The notes under the pieces were generated by a model. It did no database searches, was not told the DNA's origin, and saw nothing but the letters and a program-made list of their open reading frames with translations. 64,000 nt of DNA from Streptomyces nodosus (lineage in GTDB: Bacteria; Actinomycetota; Actinomycetes; Streptomycetales; Streptomycetaceae). This document shows positions 25,680 to 34,051 of the stretch, one piece after another. Position 1 is the stretch's first letter, and the number at the start of each line of letters is the position of its first letter. The stretch spans positions 5,552,001-5,616,000 of the forward strand of contig NZ_CP023747.1 in assembly GCF_008704995.1 (NCBI RefSeq), in the 5' to 3' direction. The translations under genes and the position numbers were made by a program.

Positions 25680-27401
25680 ATGACGAATCACGACGAAGCG
25701 GCCGGCCGCTCCGGCATCGGCGACATGGGCGGATTCCCGCACCGTGGTGGCGAGCACCCCGCATACAGCGGACCCGGCCCCACGACGGGACCCGGTGGCG
25801 AGACCCAGGTCACCCTGCGTACCCCGGCCGAGCTGGCCGACGCCCTGCCCTATCTGCTCGGGCACCGCCCCGAGGACAGCATCGTGCTGGTCGCACTGCA
25901 CGACCGGGAGCGGTGGGGGAGGTTCGGCGGGCGCGCCCGGCTCGGCATCCCCGTCCACTCCGACGACTGGGCCGTCGCGGCCCGGCAGCTGGCACACGGA
26001 CTGGTGAGGGGGAGCGAGCGCAGAGGAGCCCGGCCGGAGAGCATGATCGCCTATCTCGTCCAGGAACCGGCGAGCGGCGAGACGGGACGCGAGGTGGTGG
26101 AGCGGCTCCGGCCGCTCGCCCAGTTGCTGCGCACCGCCTGCGGCAGCCTCGACATCCCCGTGGTGGAGGCCCTGTGCCTCTCCGGGGGCCGCTTCTGGTC
26201 GTACTGCTGCCCGAGTCCGGGCTGCTGCCCGCCGGAGGGCCGGCCGATGGGCCTGCCGGGGACCTCCGTCATGGCCGCCGCGGCGGCCTATGCCGGCCTT
26301 CGGGTGCGTGGCAGCCTCGAGGAGTTCCGGGCCAGGCTCAGGCCCTGGGAGACGGCGGCCGCGATCCAGCAGGAGGCCGTGCTGGACACGGCGAGCCTGG
26401 CCCTGGTCCCCAGGATCCTGGGCGGCGACACCCGCGAGGAGGTGGCCGAGGAGACGCTGGCCCTCGCCGAACGGGTCATGGCCCGGCTCGCCGGGGAGCC
26501 CCCTGACCGGGCAGCCCTGGCGGCGGACCTCCGCGACGACGAACTGCTCGGGCACGACGAGGCGGCGGCCCTGATCCTCGGACTGCAGGACCGCGCCACC
26601 CGCGACCGCGCCGCGGAGTGGATGGAGGGCGCCGAGGCCACCGTCGCGCTGCGGCTGTGGCGCGCCCTGGCCCGCCGCTGTGTCGGCTCCTACGGGGAGC
26701 ACGCCGCCGCGCCGCTGACGCTCGCCGGATGGGTCGCCTGGTCGTCCGGCGACGAACTCGAAGCCCGCGAGGCCCTCGCCATGGCCATGGCCGCAGACCC
26801 GGACTACCTCTTCGCCCGCCTTCTGCACCAGGCATGCAACGAGGGGCTGGACCCCGAGACCGTCCGCCGCTGTCTGCGCAGGGAGCGGTCGGGCCGCACG
26901 GGCGGGGCGCGGAAGACGGCCGCGACGCCGACCGGGACCACCGCGTCACCTCACGCGGAGGCAGTCGCCGGGGACCGGAGGCGCATCGATGAGGACGACC
27001 GTCCTGCCCGGGCCGGGGCCGACGGCGACGGGCCCGAGCGGCGGCCGGCACCCGCCGTCGACGAGCCGGGGTCCGGCGCGTGCGCGGACGCCTCTCCCGA
27101 GGGCAGGTGTCCGCCCGAGGCCGGTTCCGGCCCCTTCACCGCGTCCTCCGGCTCGGCGCAGGCCACGCCCCCGGCCCGGCCGGCCCGTTCCGCCGCCGCT
27201 GTCCGCCCGCAGCGCCGGGCACGCCCGATGAGCGACACCGGGCGGCCGGTCCGTCGCCCGTCCGGTGCGGCAGGGGGCCGCCACCGGGATCCGTTCGACG
27301 CTCCGCCCGGCAGGCCGCATCGGCGTGCCGCCCGGGGTGCGACCAGCCGGTGCGGAACCCACCTCGGTTCCGGCCGGCGGAAGGGAGAAGGAGACACATG
27401 A
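25680..27401 (+). CDS. DUF4192-domain protein with long disordered tail
   Basis: A 573-residue actinobacterial protein of unknown function. The DUF4192 domain spans about residues 40-400: 'TLRTPAELADALPYLLGHRPEDSIVLVALHD' is its hallmark opening, followed by 'SLDIPVVEALCLSGGRFWSYCC' and 'LTLAGWVAWSSGDELEAREALAMAMAADPDYLFARLL'. From about residue 400 to the end it is Arg/Pro/Gly/Ala-rich and probably disordered. No signal peptide or membrane segment is seen. The ATG at 25680 follows GAGAAGG by 7 nt. The stop overlaps an ATG (27398) in the next frame, so it may be translationally coupled to the debranching-type gene. Confidence 0.82.
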   Translation: MTNHDEAAGRSGIGDMGGFPHRGGEHPAYSGPGPTTGPGGETQVTLRTPAELADALPYLLGHRPEDSIVLVALHDRERWGRFGGRARLGIPVHSDDWAVAARQLAHGLVRGSERRGARPESMIAYLVQEPASGETGREVVERLRPLAQLLRTACGSLDIPVVEALCLSGGRFWSYCCPSPGCCPPEGRPMGLPGTSVMAAAAAYAGLRVRGSLEEFRARLRPWETAAAIQQEAVLDTASLALVPRILGGDTREEVAEETLALAERVMARLAGEPPDRAALAADLRDDELLGHDEAAALILGLQDRATRDRAAEWMEGAEATVALRLWRALARRCVGSYGEHAAAPLTLAGWVAWSSGDELEAREALAMAMAADPDYLFARLLHQACNEGLDPETVRRCLRRERSGRTGGARKTAATPTGTTASPHAEAVAGDRRRIDEDDRPARAGADGDGPERRPAPAVDEPGSGACADASPEGRCPPEAGSGPFTASSGSAQATPPARPARSAAAVRPQRRARPMSDTGRPVRRPSGAAGGRHRDPFDAPPGRPHRRAARGATSRCGTHLGSGRRKGEGDT

Positions 27402-27595
27402 GCCCGTCCCGTCCTCCCGGCTGCCGCCGTTCGGTCGGCTTCCTGCTCGGATGCGTGACCCCGGGCGCGCCCGTTCCGTTCACCTGTGTGGCGGAACCCG
27501 TGCCCGGGCCGCCCCGCCGCATCGCTCACCGTCCTCCCGAGCCTTCACCCGGCGTCGGCCGCCTCAGGCGTACCGAGCGCAGAGGAAGTCACCCC

Positions 27596-29638
27596 ATGCC
27601 CCTGTCCACCACGCCCTTCGCCTCTGACGGCGACCGGCCTCCACGGCACGGCCGGCCGGGGGTTACCGGCCGGCCCCCGTCGCGCCACGTCGGCGATCTG
27701 CCGTCCGCTCATACCGCGCTGATCTGCGTCGCCCTGCCCGGACTGGTGATCTCCACCGATCAGGGGCAGCTGACCGGGAGCGGCCTCGAGGGGTTCTACC
27801 GAGCGGGCCGGCGCGTGCTCTCCCGCTGTCAGGTGCGGGTGGCGGGCAGGGAGCCGGTGGCCGTCCAGGCCCGTATGGTCGCGGCCGACCGGGTGCGTTT
27901 CGTCGGCACCCTGCGCGTGGCCCCGGACGCCGGCCCGGACCCGGATGTCGTCGTCGAGCGCATCCGGTCCGCGGACGGCATCGAGCGGATCACCCTGCAC
28001 AGCGCGGCGCCGCGACTGCTGCGCCTGCCGGTGGAGGTCTCCCTCGGCACGGATCTGGAGGAACTGGGCACGATCGCCTCCGGCGCCGCCGGAGGCGAAC
28101 TCTCCGCCACCGTCCACGACTCGGGGCTGCGCTGGTCCGGTCCCAAGGGGGACAGCGCGGTCACGGCCGCCCCACCGCCCACCGACGCCCTCGCCTCCGC
28201 CGGACTCCTGCGCTGGGAGCTGGAGCTGCTGCCCGGCGGGACGCGCAGTGTCGAACTGCGGCTGCGGCCGGACCGTGCGGGACCGGTCAGAGCGCTGGGA
28301 CGCGGTGCGACGAGCCCGTTCGCACCGGCCCTGGCCACCGGGGACGACCCGAGAGTCCAGCCGCTGCTGCGCACCTGTGTCGAGGACCTTCAGGCCCTGC
28401 TCCTGCGGGATCCCGTACATCCTGCCGACCTCCAGCTGGCGGCGGGGGCACCCTGGCGCTGCGGACCGGCACCCGCAGACTCCTTGGCGGCGGCCCGGAT
28501 GACGCTGCCGCTCGGCACCCGGCTCGCCGGGGGCACCCTGCGGATCCTGGCCCGTACCCAACTCACCGGCCCGGGCCTGCGCTCAGGCATGATTCCGGGT
28601 CCCCGGCGGGACGCGGGCGCACACCTCCCGCCGGGCTGCACGGGCACTGAGGCCACCCTGCTCTTCCCCGTGCTCCTCGCGGAGGCCTGGCGCTGGGGAC
28701 TCCCGGAGCGGGAGACGCGGGAGCTGCTGCCCGCGGCTGAGAACTGCCTGCGGTGGCTGCGCACCACGGTCGGTGACGGGGTCTACCTCCCAGACCCGCA
28801 ACCGGACGGGCCGCTGCGCTGTGAGACCCAGGCGCACGCCCACCGGGCCGCCCTGCTCGGGGCCGACCTGCTCGACACATGGGGACGGTCCGGCGGACCC
28901 GAGCTGCGCGAATGGGCCGAGGAACTGCGCCGGGCCTTCGGCAAGGACTTCTGGATCGAGGACCCGTCGGGCGGCAGACCGGCCGCTGCCCTCACCCGGG
29001 ACGGACGCCCGTTGCCCCATCTCGGGGCGGGTGCGGCCCATCTCCTGGACACCGGGCTGCTCGGCTCCGGCACCTTGGCACCCGGTCTGCTCGACAAGGC
29101 GCGTACCGAGCAGCTCGCCCGGCTGCTCGGCGGCCCGGCCATGGACTCGGGCTGGGGACTGCGCGGACTCGGCGCCGGGGAAGCGGCGTACAACCCGTTC
29201 GGACACCGCGGGGGAGCCGTGCGCGTCCAGGAGACCGCGGTCGCCGTCGCGGGACTGGCCGCCGCCGGCCATGAGAAGGAGGCGAGCGGACTGCTCGGCG
29301 GGATGCTGGCGGCGGCGGAGGCCTTCGACCACCGGCTGCCCGAGATGTTCGCGGGTGAGCCGCGCACGGACGGAAGCACCCCGGCGCCCCATCCGGCAGC
29401 CTGCCGCCCCGCCGCCACGGCGGCGGCCGCCGGAGTGCAGGCGCTCACCGCACTCGCCGGGATCCGTCCCGACGCGCCCGTCGGCACGGTGACCCTGCGG
29501 CCGGTGCGCAGCGCCCCGCTCGGCGAGATCGTCCTGACGGGACTCAGACTCGCCGGCGCCCCCTTCTCCGTGCGCGTCGGCCGACTCGGCCTCGCCATGG
29601 TGGAGCAGGCCCCGGAAGGACTGCAGCTGAGGGTGTGA
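27596..29638 (+). CDS. Glycogen-debranching-type protein (amylo-alpha-1,6-glucosidase family, GDE_N_bis)
   Basis: A 680-residue protein with an N-terminal GDE-type beta domain ('LVISTDQGQLTGSGLEGFYRAGRRVLSRCQVRV') and a C-terminal alpha/alpha toroid like the amylo-alpha-1,6-glucosidase domain ('LLRTCVEDLQALLL', 'ATLLFPVLLAEAWRWGLPE', 'LRCETQAHAHRAALLGADLLD', 'YNPFGHRGGAVRVQETAVAVAGL'). The family removes 1,6-branches of glycogen or acts on related glucans; catalytic acids cannot be fixed by eye. Two in-frame starts are plausible. ATG 27596 has GAGGAAG ahead. ATG 27398 overlaps the DUF4192 stop (ATGA) with GAAGGAG 4-5 nt ahead, and would add 66 Pro/Arg-rich residues. Confidence 0.82.
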   Translation: MPLSTTPFASDGDRPPRHGRPGVTGRPPSRHVGDLPSAHTALICVALPGLVISTDQGQLTGSGLEGFYRAGRRVLSRCQVRVAGREPVAVQARMVAADRVRFVGTLRVAPDAGPDPDVVVERIRSADGIERITLHSAAPRLLRLPVEVSLGTDLEELGTIASGAAGGELSATVHDSGLRWSGPKGDSAVTAAPPPTDALASAGLLRWELELLPGGTRSVELRLRPDRAGPVRALGRGATSPFAPALATGDDPRVQPLLRTCVEDLQALLLRDPVHPADLQLAAGAPWRCGPAPADSLAAARMTLPLGTRLAGGTLRILARTQLTGPGLRSGMIPGPRRDAGAHLPPGCTGTEATLLFPVLLAEAWRWGLPERETRELLPAAENCLRWLRTTVGDGVYLPDPQPDGPLRCETQAHAHRAALLGADLLDTWGRSGGPELREWAEELRRAFGKDFWIEDPSGGRPAAALTRDGRPLPHLGAGAAHLLDTGLLGSGTLAPGLLDKARTEQLARLLGGPAMDSGWGLRGLGAGEAAYNPFGHRGGAVRVQETAVAVAGLAAAGHEKEASGLLGGMLAAAEAFDHRLPEMFAGEPRTDGSTPAPHPAACRPAATAAAAGVQALTALAGIRPDAPVGTVTLRPVRSAPLGEIVLTGLRLAGAPFSVRVGRLGLAMVEQAPEGLQLRV

Positions 29639-29739
29639 CCTCGGACGACGTGGCACCGGAGCGTGGTGGACGGCCCCTGGTGAGACCAGTTCAGGACAGA
29701 AGTGGATCAGCCGTCGAAGCGGCCGTGGAAGGGAGTGTT

Positions 29740-29763
29740 TATCGTCAGGCAGACGACTATGAT
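29740..29763 (+). promoter_or_regulatory. Promoter of the NrtR-type gene with overlapping inverted repeat
   Basis: TATGAT (29758-29763) ends 6 nt before the ATG at 29770, giving a leaderless geometry. The inverted repeat TCGTC-AGGCA-GACGA (29742-29756) lies in the -10/-35 spacer, where an autorepressor would bind. Confidence 0.55.
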
Positions 29764-29769
29764 CGCGAC

Positions 29770-30528
29770 ATGCCCTACGACCCGTCAGCCTTTCCGCCTT
29801 TCGCCGTGACCGTGGACCTGGTCGTGCTGACCGTGCGCCGCCATGCCCTCTGCGCGCTGGCGGTCCGCAGGGGCGAGCCGCCGTTCCAGGGCCGATGGGC
29901 GCTCCCGGGCGGCTTCGTACGGGCGGACGAAGATCTGGCGCAGGCCGCGGCGCGCGAGCTGATCGAGGAAACGGGTCTGCACGCGCACGAACCGTCCGCG
30001 CCGGTCCAGGACAACGGTGCCCACCTGGAGCAACTGGCCACCTACGGGGCCCCGAAGCGTGACCCGCGGATGAGGGTCGTCAGCGTTGCCCACCTCGCGC
30101 TCGCCCCCGACCTGCCCGCGCCACGAGCGGGCGGCGACGCCCACAGCGCGCGCTGGGCGCCGGTGGAGGAACTGCTGCAGCAGGGCGGTTACGGCAGGGA
30201 CGGGGAGCAGGCGGCGCCGCTCGCCTTCGACCATGCGCAGATCCTGGCGGACGGTGTGGAGCGCGCCCGTTCCAAGATCGAGTACTCCTCGCTGGCCACC
30301 GCCTTCTGTCCGCCGGAGTTCACCGTCGGTGAGCTGCGCCGGGTCTATGAGGCCGTCTGGGGCGTCGCACTCGACCCGCGCAACTTCCATCGCAAGGTGA
30401 CCGGTACGCCTGGGTTCCTCGTCCCCACCGGCGGCACGACGACCCGGCAGGGAGGCCGGCCCGCACAACTCTTCCGCGCGGGCGGCGCCACCCTGCTCAA
30501 CCCGCCGATGCTGCGCCCCGAGGTCTGA
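29770..30528 (+). CDS. NrtR-type Nudix-domain transcriptional regulator
   Basis: A 252-residue two-domain protein. The N-terminal Nudix fold begins 'FAVTVDLVVLTVRRHALCAL' and has a Nudix box-like segment, 'GGFVRADEDLAQAAARELIEETGL', with the REL.EETG core. The C-terminal winged helix is typical of NrtR: 'LAFDHAQILADGVERARSKIEY', 'FTVGELRRVYEAVWGVALDPRNFHRKV'. NrtR proteins sense ADP-ribose or related nucleotides and repress NAD-metabolism genes. No NAD gene is adjacent, so its target is not evident here. The start is supported by the hexamer 6 nt upstream, and the inverted repeat suggests autoregulation. Confidence 0.85.
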   Translation: MPYDPSAFPPFAVTVDLVVLTVRRHALCALAVRRGEPPFQGRWALPGGFVRADEDLAQAAARELIEETGLHAHEPSAPVQDNGAHLEQLATYGAPKRDPRMRVVSVAHLALAPDLPAPRAGGDAHSARWAPVEELLQQGGYGRDGEQAAPLAFDHAQILADGVERARSKIEYSSLATAFCPPEFTVGELRRVYEAVWGVALDPRNFHRKVTGTPGFLVPTGGTTTRQGGRPAQLFRAGGATLLNPPMLRPEV

Positions 30529-30706
30529 CCGCTCCGGCACCGGCCGAAACGGCTTCCCGGGCCGGGCCCCGGGTCGGCCGGCCACTCCCCGCCGGGTGCC
30601 GAACGACCGTCCACGGAACGGCGGCGGCTACGGACACATGTCCGAACCGAAGGGGCATGGACGCTCGGCCACCACCAAGGTGACCGAAAAAACGGATATA
30701 TCGCGC

Positions 30707-30712
30707 TATCTT
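30707..30712 (+). promoter_or_regulatory. Candidate -10 (TATCTT) of the ABC fusion gene, leaderless type
   Basis: TATCTT ends 7 nt before the GTG at 30720, with no Shine-Dalgarno sequence. This favours the GTG over the TTG at 30711, which overlaps the hexamer. Confidence 0.5.
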
Positions 30713-30719
30713 GCTTCGA

Positions 30720-32465
30720 GTGATCCAGGCGTTCGGACTGACCAGCACCCCCCGCAAGGACCTTCCGCCCGCCGTCGACGACGTGTCCTTCGAGGCGCAC
30801 ACGGGCCACGTCACCGCGCTCCTCGGAGCCCCCGGCGCGGGCAAGACGACGGCGCTCAGGCTCATGCTCGAACTTCAACCCGGTCGTGGCATCACCTACT
30901 TCCAGGGCCGGCCACTGCGCCGCATCGCCCACCCGGCCCGCGAAGTGGGCGTCCTCCTGGGCGATGTCCCCGGCCATCCCGGACGGACGGTCCGCGGGCA
31001 TCTGCGCATGCTGTGCTGCGCGGCGGGCGTACCGGTCCGCCGCGCCGACGACATCCTCGAAGGCGTCGGACTCCACGATCTGCGCCATGAACGCCTGGGC
31101 ACCCTCTCGCGCGGCATGGACCGCCGTCTCGGACTGGCAGGCGCCCTGGTCGCCGACCCGCACACCCTGGTGCTCGACGACCCCGTCGCCGGGCTCTCCG
31201 CCCGCGAGGGCCGCTGGTTGCACGGCGTCCTCCGCGACTACGCCGCGGAGGGCGGCACCGTCCTGTTCGCCACCGCCGACCCCAAGGAGGCCGCGCGCGT
31301 CGCTGACCATGTCGTCACTCTCGACGAGGGCAGGCTCGTCGCGGATCAGAGGGCCGTGGAATTCGCCCGGACCCGGCTGCGGCCCCGCGTGGCCGTCCGC
31401 AGCCCGCACGCGGCCCGGCTCGGATCCCTGCTCGCCAAGGAGGCCAGAACGGCGCGGCGTTCCGTGGAGATCGTCCAAGAGGAGGGCAACCGGCTGTCGG
31501 TGTACGGCAGTACCTGCGCCGACATCGGTGAGACGGCCTTCAGACACGGCGTCCTCGTGCACCAACTCGCCGACGAGGTCCCCGACATGGGGCCGGGCGC
31601 GGAGGCCGATCCGGTTCCGTCGCCGTCCTCGTCGCCCGAGGCGCGGGAGCCCGGCGACCTGTCCCCGCTGCCGCCGCCGGCCGGCGTCCGGGCCGCCCCG
31701 AGCCCTCTGCGCCCGCTGCGCTACGAGCTGCGCCGGGCCGCTGGGACCGGCACCGGCTGTCGCACCGTGGCCGCGGTACTCGTCCTCTCCGTCCTCGTCT
31801 CCGTCCTCCTCGCCCGCATCGGTCACACCCCGCTGCCGCGCCTGCTGGCCGCCTGGCCCCAGGAGCTCCCGCTGCCGCCCGCGGCGCTCGGTGCGGGGCT
31901 GCTCGGCGCCCTCGCCTTCGGCGACGAGTTCCGCCACCCCGCGCTCGCCGTGTACCGCGGGACCGTCCCCCGGCGGCTGGGGCTGCTCCTCGCGAAACTC
32001 CTCGTGGCAGGAGCCACGGCGCTGGCGCTGGCCGCCCTCAGCGCCGGGTGCGACTACGGGGTTCTCTCCGTCGTCTACGGACGGGAGATCGCCCAGGTTC
32101 CGCCCGACTGGCTTTCCATCGGGGCGAGTTGGTGTGCCCTCGTGGTGGGGTGCGCCTGGGCCGGTGTGCTCGCCGCCGGTGTCTTCCGGTCCACCACGGC
32201 AGGGCTCGCCGCGGTGCTCGCGGTCCCCGTCGTCGTCGTACCTCTGGTGCAGAAGCTCCTGGAAGGACCGTCCGTGCGCTCCGCCGCCGACTTCAGCGCA
32301 CGGATGCGGGGGCTCGCGGTGTGGCAGTGGCCCTTCGGAGGGGAGCGATATCTGGCCGGTGTGGCGCGCCTGGTCGCCCAACCCGTGGGCGGCGCGCTGG
32401 CCTTGTCCCTGCTCACCTTGCTCTGTGCCTATCTGCTGACCACCCTGCGGGGCAGGGTCCGATGA
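30720..32465 (+). CDS. ABC transporter, ATPase and permease fused in one chain, degenerate ATPase motifs
   Basis: About 581 residues. The N-terminal 215 residues form an ABC ATPase: Walker A 'GAPGAGKTTALRL', signature 'TLSRGMDRRLGLA', Walker B 'TLVLDDPVAGLS'. The permease half (from about 330) has roughly six hydrophobic segments ('VAAVLVLSVLVSVLLARIG', 'LAAVLAVPVVVVPLVQKLL', 'GALALSLLTLLCAYLL') in an ABC-2 arrangement. The catalytic Glu after Walker B is Asp, the signature is LSRGM, and the switch His is missing ('VLFATADPKEA'), so hydrolysis may be weak or need a partner. Substrate unknown. It lies just upstream of whiH on the same strand but is separated from it by a sigma-WhiG-type promoter. 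Confidence 0.82.
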   Translation: MIQAFGLTSTPRKDLPPAVDDVSFEAHTGHVTALLGAPGAGKTTALRLMLELQPGRGITYFQGRPLRRIAHPAREVGVLLGDVPGHPGRTVRGHLRMLCCAAGVPVRRADDILEGVGLHDLRHERLGTLSRGMDRRLGLAGALVADPHTLVLDDPVAGLSAREGRWLHGVLRDYAAEGGTVLFATADPKEAARVADHVVTLDEGRLVADQRAVEFARTRLRPRVAVRSPHAARLGSLLAKEARTARRSVEIVQEEGNRLSVYGSTCADIGETAFRHGVLVHQLADEVPDMGPGAEADPVPSPSSSPEAREPGDLSPLPPPAGVRAAPSPLRPLRYELRRAAGTGTGCRTVAAVLVLSVLVSVLLARIGHTPLPRLLAAWPQELPLPPAALGAGLLGALAFGDEFRHPALAVYRGTVPRRLGLLLAKLLVAGATALALAALSAGCDYGVLSVVYGREIAQVPPDWLSIGASWCALVVGCAWAGVLAAGVFRSTTAGLAAVLAVPVVVVPLVQKLLEGPSVRSAADFSARMRGLAVWQWPFGGERYLAGVARLVAQPVGGALALSLLTLLCAYLLTTLRGRVR

Positions 32466-32509
32466 ACACGGTCCGTGTCGATGGGTTCCCAGAGTGTGCG
32501 CAACTCCCC

Positions 32510-32535
32510 AAAAAGCGCCCATTTCTTTCCGATAA
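32510..32535 (+). promoter_or_regulatory. Sigma-WhiG-type promoter of whiH
   Basis: AAAA (32510-32513), a 15-nt spacer and CCGATAA (32529-32535) match the FliA/WhiG-class pattern TAAA-N15-GCCGATAA closely. It lies about 93 bp upstream of the whiH GTG. Known whiH genes depend on sigma-WhiG. Confidence 0.7.
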
Positions 32536-32627
32536 GGCGTCAATTGCGACGGGGTGAGCGATCACCCTTTCGTGTGCTTTTCACCAAAGACCTCAAGGGA
32601 GTTGGAAAGGCGGCCGACAAAGGTTCC

Positions 32628-33515
32628 GTGAGTACCCTTGCGCACACCATGATGACCGCCGCCCGCTCCACAGACTCCGGCCTGGCCGGACCGGGCGAAC
32701 TCGACCGCTACCCCTATGCCGGGGCGTCCGCCGCCGACCGCGTCGGCACATCCCCCTGGGAGGGTGCCGACCCGGAACTGGGCCGTGTCGGCCGGCGTGC
32801 CGCGGGCAGCCGCGGACGCGGACTGCACGGCCAACTCGTCCAGCAACTGGGCCAGATGATCGTCTCCGGTGACCTGGGCGCCGACCGTCCGCTGGTGCCC
32901 GAGGAGATCGGCCAACGCTTCGAGGTGTCCCGTACCGTCGTCCGTGAGTCGCTGCGTGTCCTGGAGGCCAAGGGCCTGGTCAGTGCCCGCCCCAATGTCG
33001 GCACACGGGTCCGGCCGGTGAGTGACTGGAATCTACTCGACCCCGACATCATCGAATGGCGGGCCTTCGGGCCGCAGCGCGACGACCAGCGTCGCGAACT
33101 CAGCGAGCTGAGGTGGACCATCGAGCCTCTCGCCGCCCGCCTCGCCGCAGGTCACGGGCGGGAGGAGGTGCAGCAGCGGCTCGGCGACATGGTCGAGATC
33201 ATGAGCCATGCCCTGGGGCAGGGCGACTCCCTGACCTTCTCGCGTGCCGACGCGGAGTTCCACTCGCTGCTGATCCAGGTCGCGGGCAACCGCATGCTGG
33301 AGCACCTTTCGGGGATCGTCTCGGCCGCCCTCCAGGTCTCCGGTGGCCCGGTCACCGGTTGCGACCGCCCGAACGACACGGCCGTGGCACAGCACGCCCG
33401 CATCGTCGACGCGCTCGCGTCGGGCGACGGTGCGGCCGCCGAAGGGGCCATGCGCCAACTGCTCACCGTCCACCCCGAGGTGGAGCGCGTGGTCCCCGCC
33501 CCGCGCGAGCACTGA
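32628..33515 (+). CDS. whiH: WhiH, GntR/FadR-family sporulation regulator
   Basis: A 295-residue regulator. After an about 60-residue leader comes the GntR winged helix ('GQLVQQLGQMIVSGDL', recognition region 'EEIGQRFEVSRTVVRESLRVLEAKGLV'). The FadR-type C-terminal domain follows, with 'DPDIIEWR' and metal or ligand residues in 'FSRADAEFHSLLIQVAGN' and 'QHARIVDALASGD'. It matches the developmental regulator WhiH in sequence and in position directly upstream of hrdB. WhiH acts in aerial hyphae to convert them into spore chains and represses its own gene. The GTG at 32628 has AAAGG 5 nt upstream; the ATG pair 21-24 nt downstream is an alternative. A sigma-WhiG-type promoter precedes it. Confidence 0.9.
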   Translation: MSTLAHTMMTAARSTDSGLAGPGELDRYPYAGASAADRVGTSPWEGADPELGRVGRRAAGSRGRGLHGQLVQQLGQMIVSGDLGADRPLVPEEIGQRFEVSRTVVRESLRVLEAKGLVSARPNVGTRVRPVSDWNLLDPDIIEWRAFGPQRDDQRRELSELRWTIEPLAARLAAGHGREEVQQRLGDMVEIMSHALGQGDSLTFSRADAEFHSLLIQVAGNRMLEHLSGIVSAALQVSGGPVTGCDRPNDTAVAQHARIVDALASGDGAAAEGAMRQLLTVHPEVERVVPAPREH

Positions 33516-33861
33516 CCGCACCCCGCGGGCGGCCGGGCCGGCAGCGGGCGTCCCGTCGCACGGCACGGCGGTGCGGTGGGCGGCCCCGGCATCTGCCGTC
33601 GGACTCCGTCGGATCCTCCCGGGACCCGGCGGAGCCCGACGGAGACCGGAGGCACCCCGGTGCGGGCGGCCGCCACCGTGGGCGTCGGCGATCCATGCCG
33701 GAGCGGACGGGGATCCCCGGTCTCCGTCATGGATTTCCGGGCGCGCCAGGGCGGCCCCTCGGCAGTCCGATGCCGGTAAAGAGTGCCACCTGACCTCCTC
33801 TGCCCGTGTCTGGACGTTTTTGAGCGGTTACGGGGTGTGACCCGGGCCACGCAGATTGGGC
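33516..33861. other. Non-coding region between whiH and the hrdB promoters
   Basis: About 350 bp of very GC-rich sequence (many CGG repeats). I see no gene or convincing terminator hairpin in it. Confidence 0.5.
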
Positions 33862-33888
33862 GTAACGCTCTACGGGACTGTGCGATGA
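33862..33888 (+). promoter_or_regulatory. Major hrdB promoter, ShbA-type (GTAAC-N16-CGATGA)
   Basis: GTAAC (33862-33866), exactly 16 nt, then CGATGA (33883-33888). This is the full match to the sequence recognised by the ECF sigma factor ShbA, which drives hrdB in Streptomyces, as I recall it. Transcription would start near 33895, leaving a leader of about 155 nt. Confidence 0.75.
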
Positions 33889-33911
33889 CCTAAGAGGTGA
33901 CAGTCGCGGAG

Positions 33912-33937
33912 GGAATACGGACGCCGTTCATGGCGCT
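33912..33937 (+). promoter_or_regulatory. Possible second hrdB promoter, sigma-R-like
   Basis: GGAAT (33912-33916), 18 nt, then GCT (33935-33937), compared with the sigma-R consensus GGAAT-N18-GTT. hrdB is known to have a thiol-stress (sigma-R) promoter, but the -10 match here is imperfect. Confidence 0.4.
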
Positions 33938-34051
33938 GTGCATCCTCCCGACCCCCGCCCGCGCCGTCGGCCCATCCCCAAGCCGGCGGTCGGCTCCTGT
34001 CCGTCATGGACGGGGCCGAAAGCCGTTTTCCAACGTTCCGAGAGGTTGTTC

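Noticed and set aside
30345..32543. 732-codon minus-strand frame opposite the ABC fusion gene
   Set aside because: Low-complexity Gly/Arg/Glu sequence without domains; the plus strand carries clear ABC motifs.
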